From: Bacillus sp. EB106-08-02-XG196
GTDB taxonomy: Bacteria; Bacillota; Bacilli; Bacillales; Cytobacillaceae
NCBI RefSeq assembly: GCF_013396335.1
Contig: NZ_JABWSY010000001.1
Span: 385,869-449,868, forward strand
Direction of reading: 5' to 3'
Length of the DNA stretch: 64,000 nucleotides
This document shows, piece after piece, positions 8,554 to 16,464 of the stretch (its first letter is position 1; every line of letters starts with the position of its first letter). The notes under the pieces are model-generated. The model worked only from the letters and a program-made list of their open reading frames with translations, had not been told where the DNA came from and did no database searches. Position numbers and translations under genes: made by a program.

Positions 8554-9655
8554 TTATGAAATTCTAGAACGCAGATAAGCATCAATAAATGGATCTAAAT
8601 CTCCATCCATAACACCCTGAACGTTTCCACTTTCTGCACTTGTCCGGTGATCCTTCACCATGGAGTAAGGGTGGAAGACGTAGGAGCGAATTTGGCTTCC
8701 CCAGCCGATTTCTTTTTGTTCACCGCGAATTTCCAAAAGCTCTTTTTCCTGCTGTTCGATTTCGCGTTGATACAGCTTGGCTTTCAACATTTTCATCGCT
8801 GCCTCACGGTTCTTAATCTGTGAGCGCTCATTCTGACAGGTAACGACAACCCCTGTTGGCATATGAGTAATCCTCACAGCTGAATCAGTGGTATTGATAT
8901 GCTGTCCACCTGCACCGCTGGCACGATACGTATCTATTTTTAGATCCTCGGTACGGATTTCGATTTCAATTTCATCATTAAATTCAGGCATAACTTCACA
9001 CGATACAAAGGATGTATGACGACGGCCAGAAGCATCAAACGGTGAAATCCTTACTAAACGATGGACACCTTTTTCCGCCTTTAAATAACCGTATGCGTTA
9101 TGACCTCTAATCGCCAAGGTTACACTTTTAATCCCCGCTTCATCACCAGGAAGATAATCAAGCGTTTCAACCTTAAAGCCCTTTTTCTCTGCCCAACGTG
9201 TATACATACGGAGCAGCATGGAGCCCCAGTCCTGTGACTCCGTTCCGCCAGCACCCGGGTGCAGCTCTAAAATCGCATTATGTTTATCGTATTCTTCACT
9301 TAGCAGCAGCTGAAGTTCAAATTCATTTAATCTTGAGGTCAGTTCGATTAACTCTTCCTCAAGCTCTGCTTGGAGTTCCGCATCACTTTCTTCTTTTACA
9401 AGCTCATAGCTTACTTCCAGATTCTCAAATGTTTCGAATAAGTCACTAAATTCATTTACCTGATCCTTTAAGGCATTGGCCTCACTAATGACGGTTTGGG
9501 CCGCCTGTTGGTCATTCCAAAAATCAGGGTGGAGCATTTGATCATCCAGTTCAGCTATGCGTGCTTCCTTATTTTCAAGGTCAAAGAGACCCCCTAAAGT
9601 CCACTAATTTCTTAGCTGATTTTTCAAGTTCATTTCGTATTTCTGCTAATTCCAT
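8554..9655 (-). CDS. prfB: Peptide chain release factor 2 (programmed +1 frameshift)
   Basis: RF2 releases nascent peptides at UGA and UAA. The gene is in two frames: 24 codons from the ATG at 9655, an in-frame TGA at 9583-9581, then a +1 shift and 342 codons, giving 366 residues, the normal RF2 length. The catalytic GGQ motif sits in SGAGGQHIN and the stop-codon-recognising SPF tripeptide in [16 protein letters not shown] precedes the ATG. The continuous frame alone would wrongly suggest a start at the ATG at 9537. In Bacillus prfB normally follows secA; here secA is about 10 kb away and inverted. Confidence 0.96.
9581..9594 (-). promoter_or_regulatory. prfB: RF2 autoregulatory +1 frameshift site
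   Basis: Read on the minus strand: a Shine-Dalgarno-like AGGGGG, then CTT TGA C. When RF2 is scarce the ribosome pauses at TGA, slips from CTT to TTT and continues in +1. The site matches the universal prfB signal. Confidence 0.95.
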
Positions 9656-9806
9656 TTTCGTCACCTCTATAAAAATTACGTCTGTTTGTAGCATATGTTA
9701 TGGTCGTTCGTATGTTCCTTATCCATTATAGCCTGACTAGAGGGGAAATTTCAAAAATGATTATATAATGATGGAATGTTTCGGGGACTTTACTAGCCAA
9801 ACATCC

Positions 9807-9985
9807 TGTGGATAACAGCACTTATCCACAGAGATAGGAAATGATTTTTTGAATTGTATGTGGATAAGTAAAGTTATCTACAAAATTTTTAAATTTTCTT
9901 AAAATTTTATCCACATATCTACATGTTAACAGGAGTTATCTACAAGTGGACATTGAATCTCAAAAACTAATCAAACTTATCCACA
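9807..9985. promoter_or_regulatory. DnaA-box cluster
   Basis: Five perfect copies of the DnaA box TTATCCACA lie within 180 bp: 9807-9815 (minus), 9822-9830 (plus), 9859-9867 (minus), 9907-9915 (plus) and 9977-9985 (plus). Two single-mismatch copies TTATCTACA are at 9874-9882 and 9936-9944, and a weaker copy is at 9915-9923. A run of almost pure A/T covers 9881-9910 inside the cluster. This density resembles an origin or a DnaA-titrating cluster. No dnaA or dnaN gene is nearby, so it is probably not the chromosomal origin. It occupies the gap upstream of prfB, which holds no protein gene until 10160. Confidence 0.85.
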
Positions 9986-10022
9986 TAAAAACGAGAGGAC
10001 GGCCGCATCTCGTTTCTATTGC

Positions 10023-10160
10023 TTATTTGAGTTTTTCTATTTTGACTAACAAGTCTTTTTTCTCATTGTAGTTACAGGTCTTGCATCCTGAGCGTAATTT
10101 TACATGAACAGGTTCTTTATAACAGGCTTGGCATTCTTTATCAGTATTCTCAATAGCCAT
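10023..10160 (-). CDS. Small CxxC protein (putative zinc ribbon)
   Basis: A 45-codon frame encoding a protein with two CxxC pairs, CQAC and CKTC, separated by 13 residues, followed by a lysine-rich tail. Such spacing suits one zinc ion. The ribosome binding site before the ATG at 10160 is weak. The frame stays open upstream for about 22 more codons with plausible protein-like content, including a TTG, so the real start may lie near 10200 or the gene may be a 5'-truncated remnant. Family not recognised. Confidence 0.45.
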   Translation of the reverse strand: MAIENTDKECQACYKEPVHVKLRSGCKTCNYNEKKDLLVKIEKLK

Positions 10161-10264
10161 GGGTTGGTAACCTAACTTCAGTTGCAACAAACGTAAATAC
10201 TGCCTTGTATAGTTTAATAAGCAGTATTAGAGGTGTAATTAGAAATAGCGAGCCAATATAAAAA

Positions 10265-10294
10265 TAATCGAGAGGGAAGACCTCTCGATTTTTT
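10265..10294. terminator. Terminator after the 8-heme cytochrome gene
   Basis: Ten-base stem AATCGAGAGG/CCTCTCGATT with T-rich flanks on both strands, so it can act in both directions. It overlaps the stop region of the cytochrome gene. Confidence 0.75.
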
Positions 10295-12092
10295 AAGGGG
10301 TACTTGGCTCTGTTGCTGTAGGGAACTGGCTAGGAATTATAGTACCATTTGATGTACTTTGTTGTTGTTCACTTGTTGAACTAATTGACCCTTGGATTAG
10401 GATTGTTTCTAATTTTATTGGAGCATGGGCTGCACTTCTGGACTGCTCTATAAAGTCAGAACCCGTTCCATGACAAAATGAGCAAGCAGTCTCATGGGAA
10501 GGAATATGTTCTGGAATGTCTTTACCATTCTTATCTTTTGTAGACAAGCCAACTTTATTTCCATACATTTCATTTTTGTTATTATGACATTTTAAACAAA
10601 ATTGTCTCTCATCATATTCTGTCCAATCAATGCTAGTTGTGAGATATTCCTCATTGCTATTGGCGTGACCGAGTTTTTTCTTTAGACCTTTAATGTTATC
10701 CGATCCATGAGTGACATGACAATCAGCACAAGGCATCTGACCATTTAGAGTGCTACCGTCAATTGCACTTATGTTGTGTCCAGATTTCGAGATAAATTCA
10801 GGTTTAGAATAAAATGAAACAATGTCGCTTCCTTTTTTACCATCATGGCAACTAAAGCAAAGTGTGAAATCTTCAACAGATCCAGTTGCAGTAATAGACT
10901 TTTTATATGATAGAACTCTGTAGTGAGATTTTAGATTATCCATTGCTGGATCATCTTGTTCATGACAAGACTCGCATAATTCTACATCACTATCAATCTT
11001 TCTTGCTGGTTTCGTATCAGTAGCAACGTGGTCAATAACAAAATGATCTTTTAGCCGATTCGGATTTTCATTTGACCAGGAAAGATGTGGGTTATGACAA
11101 CTGGTACATGTGTCAGTTTTCTCTCCAATATTCTTATGCTTGTGCGACTTAAAATCTTGGATGACAGGTGCACCTGATGTCCCATCGTGGCACGCCATGC
11201 AATAATTTGTTGCTGACACTTCCCCATATTTACCACCTTGTAAACTTTTATTATTTGAAATGTGAGTACTATGACAGTTCGCACATGCCTGGGTATTACC
11301 CATTTGTTTACCATGTGCATCTTCTGGGTTTTCGTTACTTGTTGTTGAAAATTTAAAGTATTTTGGATAAAAGAAATTTCCAGCAGTGTCATTAGAAAAA
11401 GGATTTACATAAACGTGATATGTGGAGCTTTTTACTAATAATTCTGCAGGTTTATATAAAATTTCATATTCTCCTTTATCATTTCTGTTTGGGAAAGTAC
11501 TATTTTCATCTTCTACAAATTGTATTGAGGTTCCGTTCTTCGAAATACCAGAAAGAAGACCGTTTATATCTAATGTGTTACTCTCTTCAACAGTTACAAG
11601 TATTTTAGAATCTAAAGGTACTCCGGTCATATCCTCTACTGGTAAATAATATTTTGCATCAGTAATTCCTGGTGGAACTATCATGATACTTTTGATAATA
11701 GGTCTAGTTGTATCGACAATAATGGATATTGTTTTTTCAACTGGTAATCCGTTTGGGACAGTAGCTTTAAATGAAACATTGTGAAGCCCATCAGTAAATA
11801 GGGAATCGAAGCTCCAATTACCTTCAGTGGAAATATTAATAGGCAAACCTTCTTGACCGTCTACAAATGGAATTAGAGTTATTTCCGAGATAGGTGATGT
11901 CCCATTATTTACGGTCCCATTAAAAGTAACAGTAGGCGTTTTATGAGATGTATTGTTTTGTGGAGTTGTAATTTCTAAAGTCAAGCTTTCACTAGCTGAT
12001 TCCACAATTTGAATAGGCAATACAAAAAGGATAGATAAAATTAGAAGGAATACGTTACTGGCGATAATATGTTTTAAGCTGAGTCTCTTCAT
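10293..12092 (-). CDS. Secreted octaheme c-type cytochrome with Ig-like N-terminus
   Basis: A 599-residue exported protein. Signal peptide at about 1-33; then a heme-free region (about 35-250) with the look of Ig-like beta domains; then eight CxxCH heme motifs at about 270, 298, 329, 373, 412, 455, 499 and 537, several in CxxCHxxH form as in paired-CXXCH cytochromes. The C-terminal ~50 residues are Ser/Thr/Gln-rich. There is no membrane helix after the signal and no LPXTG, so it is released or held by wall or partner binding. The start is the ATG behind AAGGATGAG, 12 codons inside the longest frame. Likely an electron carrier or terminal reductase outside the membrane; acceptor unknown. Confidence 0.88.
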   Translation of the reverse strand: MKRLSLKHIIASNVFLLILSILFVLPIQIVESASESLTLEITTPQNNTSHKTPTVTFNGTVNNGTSPISEITLIPFVDGQEGLPINISTEGNWSFDSLFTDGLHNVSFKATVPNGLPVEKTISIIVDTTRPIIKSIMIVPPGITDAKYYLPVEDMTGVPLDSKILVTVEESNTLDINGLLSGISKNGTSIQFVEDENSTFPNRNDKGEYEILYKPAELLVKSSTYHVYVNPFSNDTAGNFFYPKYFKFSTTSNENPEDAHGKQMGNTQACANCHSTHISNNKSLQGGKYGEVSATNYCMACHDGTSGAPVIQDFKSHKHKNIGEKTDTCTSCHNPHLSWSNENPNRLKDHFVIDHVATDTKPARKIDSDVELCESCHEQDDPAMDNLKSHYRVLSYKKSITATGSVEDFTLCFSCHDGKKGSDIVSFYSKPEFISKSGHNISAIDGSTLNGQMPCADCHVTHGSDNIKGLKKKLGHANSNEEYLTTSIDWTEYDERQFCLKCHNNKNEMYGNKVGLSTKDKNGKDIPEHIPSHETACSFCHGTGSDFIEQSRSAAHAPIKLETILIQGSISSTSEQQQSTSNGTIIPSQFPTATEPSTP

Positions 12093-12291
12093 AAAATACT
12101 CATCCTTTTCTTTTCCTTTTAGAAACAAATTATTATAAATAAGCTTGGAGATGGATTAATAGTAATAGAGTGAAGTAAGTCACAGATTTAAAAAATAAAA
12201 ATTAAATATAATAATATAAATATCTAAACGTTATTAATATGAATATAGTCCTTATCAACCTTTATTTGAATAGATAAAATGTGAGGAATAT

Positions 12292-12331
12292 TTGACAATT
12301 TCGTGAAGTGAATAATTGACGAATTTGTGAA
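12292..12331. promoter_or_regulatory. Duplicated 16-bp element upstream of the octaheme gene
   Basis: TTGAC-N6-GTGAA occurs twice, at 12292-12307 and 12316-12331, 24 bp apart; the two 16-mers differ at only three positions. Both contain a TTTGTGAA-like core (one with C for G), similar to the proposed ResD half-site. They lie about 200 bp upstream of the octaheme start in a 350-bp gene-free gap (12093-12444) that is otherwise AT-rich with no clear promoter. Confidence 0.5.
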
Positions 12332-12350
12332 CTTATCTTAAAATAGAAAT

Positions 12351-12388
12351 AAGATAACAGCCTGACAATAAGTCAAGGCTGTTATCTT
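12351..12388 (-). terminator. Hairpin downstream of the hexaheme gene
   Basis: A 12-bp perfect stem AAGATAACAGCC/GGCTGTTATCTT, extended by an inner TGAC/GTCA, with ATTTCTATTTT following on the minus strand. It probably ends the hexaheme cytochrome transcript. Confidence 0.6.
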
Positions 12389-12410
12389 AAAACTTAAATA
12401 TTCTTTTCGG

Positions 12411-12446
12411 GGCTATCAAATAGTGGGGCTATTTGGTAGCTTTTTT
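12411..12446 (+). terminator. Plus-strand terminator facing the hexaheme gene
   Basis: Stem GCTATCAAATAG/CTATTTGGTAGC followed by six Ts on the plus strand, ending at the stop codon of the minus-strand cytochrome gene. The T-run points towards blocking antisense transcription; on the minus strand the hairpin has no T-run. Confidence 0.5.
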
Positions 12447-14559
12447 AATTTGCTGGCCAGTTTTGCTTACCTTCTGTAGCTGGAATGCCACGTGGATCAT
12501 ACATAGCATCGCCATCGTTATACTTATAGGAATCAGTGTTCTTTAACTGTTCAGCTTTTGAGCTTGTATGACAAGACCAACAAACAGCCATGTTAGTGAA
12601 ACGCTTAAGGGCAGAAGATGCACCTTTGTCTAACAAGTAATCATTTGCAAGTGTAGCTGCTTCAGCATCTGTTAATGCAGTGTTGTAAGCTTTAAGATCT
12701 GTTGCAACTTCAGCTTTATTTCGTAAGTGTGCGTCAGTCATAACTTCAACGTCAGTTCCATGTGCAAAGTGACAGCGTACGCAAGTGTAAGAGTCAGAAG
12801 TTGTTGTATGGCGGAATGCCTTATCAAATGTTCCTTCTCCTTCAGTACCAGCAACTTGATTGCTTGAAGAAGCTAAGTAATCAGTGTGACAAGAAGAACA
12901 GTAGCCAGACATTGCAATACCCCATCCAGATACTTTGTCAGTACCAGGAGTTGCAATACCCCAACGATCTTTAATGTTTACAGAAAGTGGATTTGTTTCA
13001 CCAGCGTAAAGAGCACGTTGGTTAACAGTTGTAATTTTTACAGTGCCAAATGTTAATTCTTCACCAGCATCTAATTTTCCAACGTTTACTAAATCTTTCG
13101 AAGGATCTAAGATTGGCATTAAGTCTAACTTAACAACATATGCACGAGAAACTTCAGCGAAGGTTATTTTATCAACCTGGCTTCCAACTTCTCCGTAAAC
13201 TAAACCATAAGCATATTTTAAGTGAGCAGATTCATCGAGATAATCGTAATGGTCAATTACGTCTGCAGCATTTGCAGTTGGGTAGGTACCATTAGTATTT
13301 AAGAATCCAGCTGTAGTTGGATCTTTTGTAAAGAAACGAGAATAGTAGTAATGGTTATTTCCTGTAGTTCCACGAGTTGGATAGCCATACATCCATGGAG
13401 TATCAGTCTTAGAGTATGAAGTTTTTCCAGGTGCTTTTTCATAAATCATAACAACTACATCATCAGCAGGGATGAAGTCATATTTTGCAGCTGTTAAACC
13501 AAGTTCAGTTTTAGTACCTTTTACACCGATGAATCTTGTAGTTCCGGTTTCTTTTGAAGCAAAAGGAAGTACTGCAACTTTAGTGTCTGCTTTATATCCA
13601 CCAGCTTTGATACCGCCTTCAGCAGGTGTAGAAGCAGCCATGTTGTTTGGATTGTAGTGTAATAAACGGTCAGAATAAGAACCATGTGGGCTGTGACAGC
13701 TTGCACAGTTGAATTCTTTATCCCATGTGCCTGTTCCGTTTGGATTTCCACCAGGAGCAGCTTTAATTTTCACAGCGCCGTCAGCCATGTGAGCTGACAT
13801 GTTACCGTCATGAGTTCCGCCGAAAGTACCAGCAGAAGAAGCTTTGTCGCCATTTCCAAATACGTTGTAGAAACCTAATGTACCATCATGACATGCAGTA
13901 CATGTGCTGTATACGCCATCTTTAAACAATAAGCTCTTAGATGCCGCAGTGTGCGTTTGGTGACAGCTTGCACAAGAGTTTGTGTTGTTTTGGTATTCAC
14001 CGTGAGTTCTTTGAGAGCCTACATCTCCATGGTTATCAACCATGTCGTTAGACTTAAGAACACCAGTGTTTACGTTTTGTCCACCAACACCAACACCAGA
14101 TTGGTTAACGTTGTTGATGTCATTGTCTTTGTCAGCATCTGTTGCAACTACTGTAAGTATTCCATTGGAACCTAAAACTACAGTTAGAGGTGTAGCTTGT
14201 GTTAAAGCTGACTCCTCACCAGCTGCGTTTACAGCAGATACCTTAACAGTAAATGTAGCTTTTTCATTTACAGCAAGTTCTGTTCCAACCGGAACATAAG
14301 CATTAAGAACTGTAATCTTACTTGCATCTGTAGTTTGAGTTACAGTAGTTTTCAATACATCGTTTACATAAACCTTATATTCTTTAACTGTTGCTTCAGT
14401 TCCAACTCTAGTCCATGTAGCACGCATCTCATTTTTACCTGTGATTGATGCATCTAGCCCTGTTGGAGCAGCTGGAGCAGCAGCGAATGCTACCATACTA
14501 AACAAACTCATAACGATGATCATTAGTAAGGTAGAAACGCTAATTTTCATTTTACTCAT
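12445..14559 (-). CDS. Secreted hexaheme c-type cytochrome with fibronectin-III-like N-terminus
   Basis: A 704-residue exported cytochrome. Signal peptide at 1-27, FnIII-like domain at about 30-128, then CxxCH motifs at 196, 220 and 285. A 265-residue heme-free stretch (about 290-553), rich in Thr, Gly, Tyr and Lys, is followed by three more hemes at 554, 593 and 660. The motifs are often followed by HxxH-like histidines. No C-terminal anchor is seen. GGGAGG lies eight bases before the ATG. A 175-bp spacer separates it from the NHL gene upstream, so it could have its own promoter. Role as an extracytoplasmic electron carrier is inferred from hemes and export. Confidence 0.88.
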   Translation of the reverse strand: MSKMKISVSTLLMIIVMSLFSMVAFAAAPAAPTGLDASITGKNEMRATWTRVGTEATVKEYKVYVNDVLKTTVTQTTDASKITVLNAYVPVGTELAVNEKATFTVKVSAVNAAGEESALTQATPLTVVLGSNGILTVVATDADKDNDINNVNQSGVGVGGQNVNTGVLKSNDMVDNHGDVGSQRTHGEYQNNTNSCASCHQTHTAASKSLLFKDGVYSTCTACHDGTLGFYNVFGNGDKASSAGTFGGTHDGNMSAHMADGAVKIKAAPGGNPNGTGTWDKEFNCASCHSPHGSYSDRLLHYNPNNMAASTPAEGGIKAGGYKADTKVAVLPFASKETGTTRFIGVKGTKTELGLTAAKYDFIPADDVVVMIYEKAPGKTSYSKTDTPWMYGYPTRGTTGNNHYYYSRFFTKDPTTAGFLNTNGTYPTANAADVIDHYDYLDESAHLKYAYGLVYGEVGSQVDKITFAEVSRAYVVKLDLMPILDPSKDLVNVGKLDAGEELTFGTVKITTVNQRALYAGETNPLSVNIKDRWGIATPGTDKVSGWGIAMSGYCSSCHTDYLASSSNQVAGTEGEGTFDKAFRHTTTSDSYTCVRCHFAHGTDVEVMTDAHLRNKAEVATDLKAYNTALTDAEAATLANDYLLDKGASSALKRFTNMAVCWSCHTSSKAEQLKNTDSYKYNDGDAMYDPRGIPATEGKQNWPAN

Positions 14560-14734
14560 TCTTAAAACCTCCCTAAGTACTTCTTCTCTCTTTTTTTCTC
14601 TCTTTTTGGTTTCTTACTATGCGTCTACTCTATTCTGCTATCTCTTTGAGGCACCACCTCCTTAAAGGTAGATTTTGTTCAAACAGAGAATGCTAGTTTC
14701 ACATTTACTTTTTTACTTAAGAAATTTTTATTAA

Positions 14735-15703
14735 TTAGCGGTAAACTACAACTCTTTGGTTTAATGTATCTGTAATATAGACTTGGTCGTCTTGATCTAC
14801 GAATAAACCGTTTGGCAGGTAGAATTGCTCATTTGCATCTCCCATACCGCCAAATTCGAATACTTTTTCTCCCTTATCATTGAATCCGTAAACGAAGTGA
14901 GTTAAGTTATTTACAACGTATAAGATACCTCGGGAATCCACTGCAATTCCTCGTGGGTTTACGAAAACGGAAGACCCAGTACCATCCTTTGAACCATTAA
15001 CATTTCTTAAATATTTACCATCTTTCGTGAAAATCTGTATTCTTTGATTACCAGAGTCGGCTACATAGATGTTGTCGTCTCTATCAACGGTTACAGCATT
15101 TGGTGCACGTAATTGCCCATCTTCAGTACCTGGAGTTCCAATCTCCTGCAACTTCTTTCCTTTTAAATCAAAGATAAAAACCTTGTGCTGTTCAATATCA
15201 GTAGCATATAGCTTCTCATCAAAGATTCGTATACCACCGGGAGACTTGATAACTGGATTTTTTGTATCTGCTTCCTTGAAGTATGAAATAAATTTACCTT
15301 TTTTATCAAAGATAGAGATATTTCCGTTATATAGATCAGCGACGTAAATGTTACCCTTTTTATCTCCAGTGATACCGTACGGGAACATAAATTCGCCTTC
15401 CCCGTCACCCTCTTTTCCGAATTTGAAAATGAAGGTTCCGGATGTGTCAAAGACTTGTACTTGTTTGTTGTTTGTATCAGACACGTATAAAAACTCACCA
15501 ATTTTTGCAGCATCCATTGGCTTGTCTAATGCGTTGTCAAAATCACCATAAATCAAATGGCTGAACACAGGTGCACCATCAAGGTCAATTGGATTAGCAA
15601 CCTTTACTTTATCCTGTAAGTTCAGAAAATAAATAAGGATAAAAGCAGCAACCGTGAGTAACACGATTAGACTACTCAAAATATAAACATTTCTTTTTTT
15701 CAC
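14735..15703 (-). CDS. Membrane-anchored NHL-repeat beta-propeller protein
   Basis: One N-terminal membrane helix (about 5-27) anchors an extracellular domain made of six or so NHL-type repeats with recurring Y/V-A/T-D-x-x-N-x-R/K-V motifs, ending in VYITDTLNQRVVVY. NHL propellers are protein- or ligand-binding scaffolds; no catalytic residues are evident. The longest frame starts at a TTG that abuts the AAAGGGG ribosome binding site, so the GTG nine bases after that site is chosen. It lies between the TPR gene (30 bases upstream) and the hexaheme gene, which suggests it scaffolds or assembles the cytochromes. Confidence 0.85.
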   Translation of the reverse strand: MKKRNVYILSSLIVLLTVAAFILIYFLNLQDKVKVANPIDLDGAPVFSHLIYGDFDNALDKPMDAAKIGEFLYVSDTNNKQVQVFDTSGTFIFKFGKEGDGEGEFMFPYGITGDKKGNIYVADLYNGNISIFDKKGKFISYFKEADTKNPVIKSPGGIRIFDEKLYATDIEQHKVFIFDLKGKKLQEIGTPGTEDGQLRAPNAVTVDRDDNIYVADSGNQRIQIFTKDGKYLRNVNGSKDGTGSSVFVNPRGIAVDSRGILYVVNNLTHFVYGFNDKGEKVFEFGGMGDANEQFYLPNGLFVDQDDQVYITDTLNQRVVVYR

Positions 15704-15733
15704 AAGTTTCAACCCCTTTAGGTGTTGTTCTGA

Positions 15734-16444
15734 TTATTTTGCAGCAACTCTATCAAGGCCCTCAATGGCTGGTTTGTAAAGAGGATCATAGTTTAACGCT
15801 TCTTTAAAGAGCTCCTCTGCATTCTTTTTATCACCTTGATCTTCAGCTACTTTACCGAGTTCTGTGATAATATCCGTATTTCCAGGCATTAGCTCATTTG
15901 CCTTACTTAGGGTTTCAATTGCTTCTTCGTACATTTTAAGTTTGCGGTAGGCAGTGCCTCTTAGTAATTGGCTTTTGTAATCTCTTGGCGCTATGTCAGC
16001 TGCCTTGGAGGCCATTTTTAATCCCTCATCGAGCCTTTCCTCATCAAGATAAACAATACCTAGGTTTAAATACGCATCGTAATAGTTTTTATCTAAATCT
16101 AAGGCTACTTTAAATTGTTTAATTGCTTCATCGTTCTTTCCTAATAAGAAATAACTATACCCAAGATTTACTCGGTGCTTCGGATCATTTGGCTGGGCGT
16201 CAACTTGATTCTTGTAGTGCTCAAATTGTTTTTTCAACTGATTTTGATCAATGTCTGACCAGAAATATTTATCACTAACATAATAGCCTGCTCCAACCGA
16301 GATTCCTAAAGTCACAAATAAGATTAATAGAGTCTGCCACCAATTGAATTTTTCCTTTTTAGGCTTCTTTACTTTTTTTCCTTTTTTCTCGGTCTCTTGG
16401 CTAACTTCTTTCCCTTTATTAAGTGAGGCTTCTTGATTTTGCAT
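15734..16444 (-). CDS. Membrane-anchored TPR protein
   Basis: A 236-residue protein with a Lys/Glu-rich cytoplasmic N-terminus (1-33), one membrane helix (about 35-58) and four to five tetratricopeptide repeats (about 75-230), with clear A-x-x-x-L-G-x-x-Y spacing. The TPRs face outwards if the positive-inside rule holds. TPR proteins often serve cytochrome c maturation or complex assembly (compare the TPR part of CcmH/NrfG); that role is inferred from context. GAGGAGGG precedes the ATG, and it sits 20 bases after the 12-heme cytochrome gene. Confidence 0.83.
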   Translation of the reverse strand: MQNQEASLNKGKEVSQETEKKGKKVKKPKKEKFNWWQTLLILFVTLGISVGAGYYVSDKYFWSDIDQNQLKKQFEHYKNQVDAQPNDPKHRVNLGYSYFLLGKNDEAIKQFKVALDLDKNYYDAYLNLGIVYLDEERLDEGLKMASKAADIAPRDYKSQLLRGTAYRKLKMYEEAIETLSKANELMPGNTDIITELGKVAEDQGDKKNAEELFKEALNYDPLYKPAIEGLDRVAAK

Positions 16445-16464
16445 ATGATCCCTCCTCCGTGTTT

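Noticed and set aside
8554..9655. prfB as a frameshifted pseudogene
   Set aside because: The TGA and surrounding sequence are the standard programmed frameshift site, and the rest of the protein is intact.
9807..9985. Chromosomal origin of replication
   Set aside because: No dnaA, dnaN, rpmH or gyr genes flank it, and the surroundings are the secA/prfB backbone. A DnaA-binding cluster is the more cautious reading.
14560..14734. Riboswitch upstream of the hexaheme gene
   Set aside because: An AAGGAGGTGGTGCCTC segment can form only a small hairpin, and no known riboswitch consensus such as the c-di-GMP or heme-responsive types was matched.
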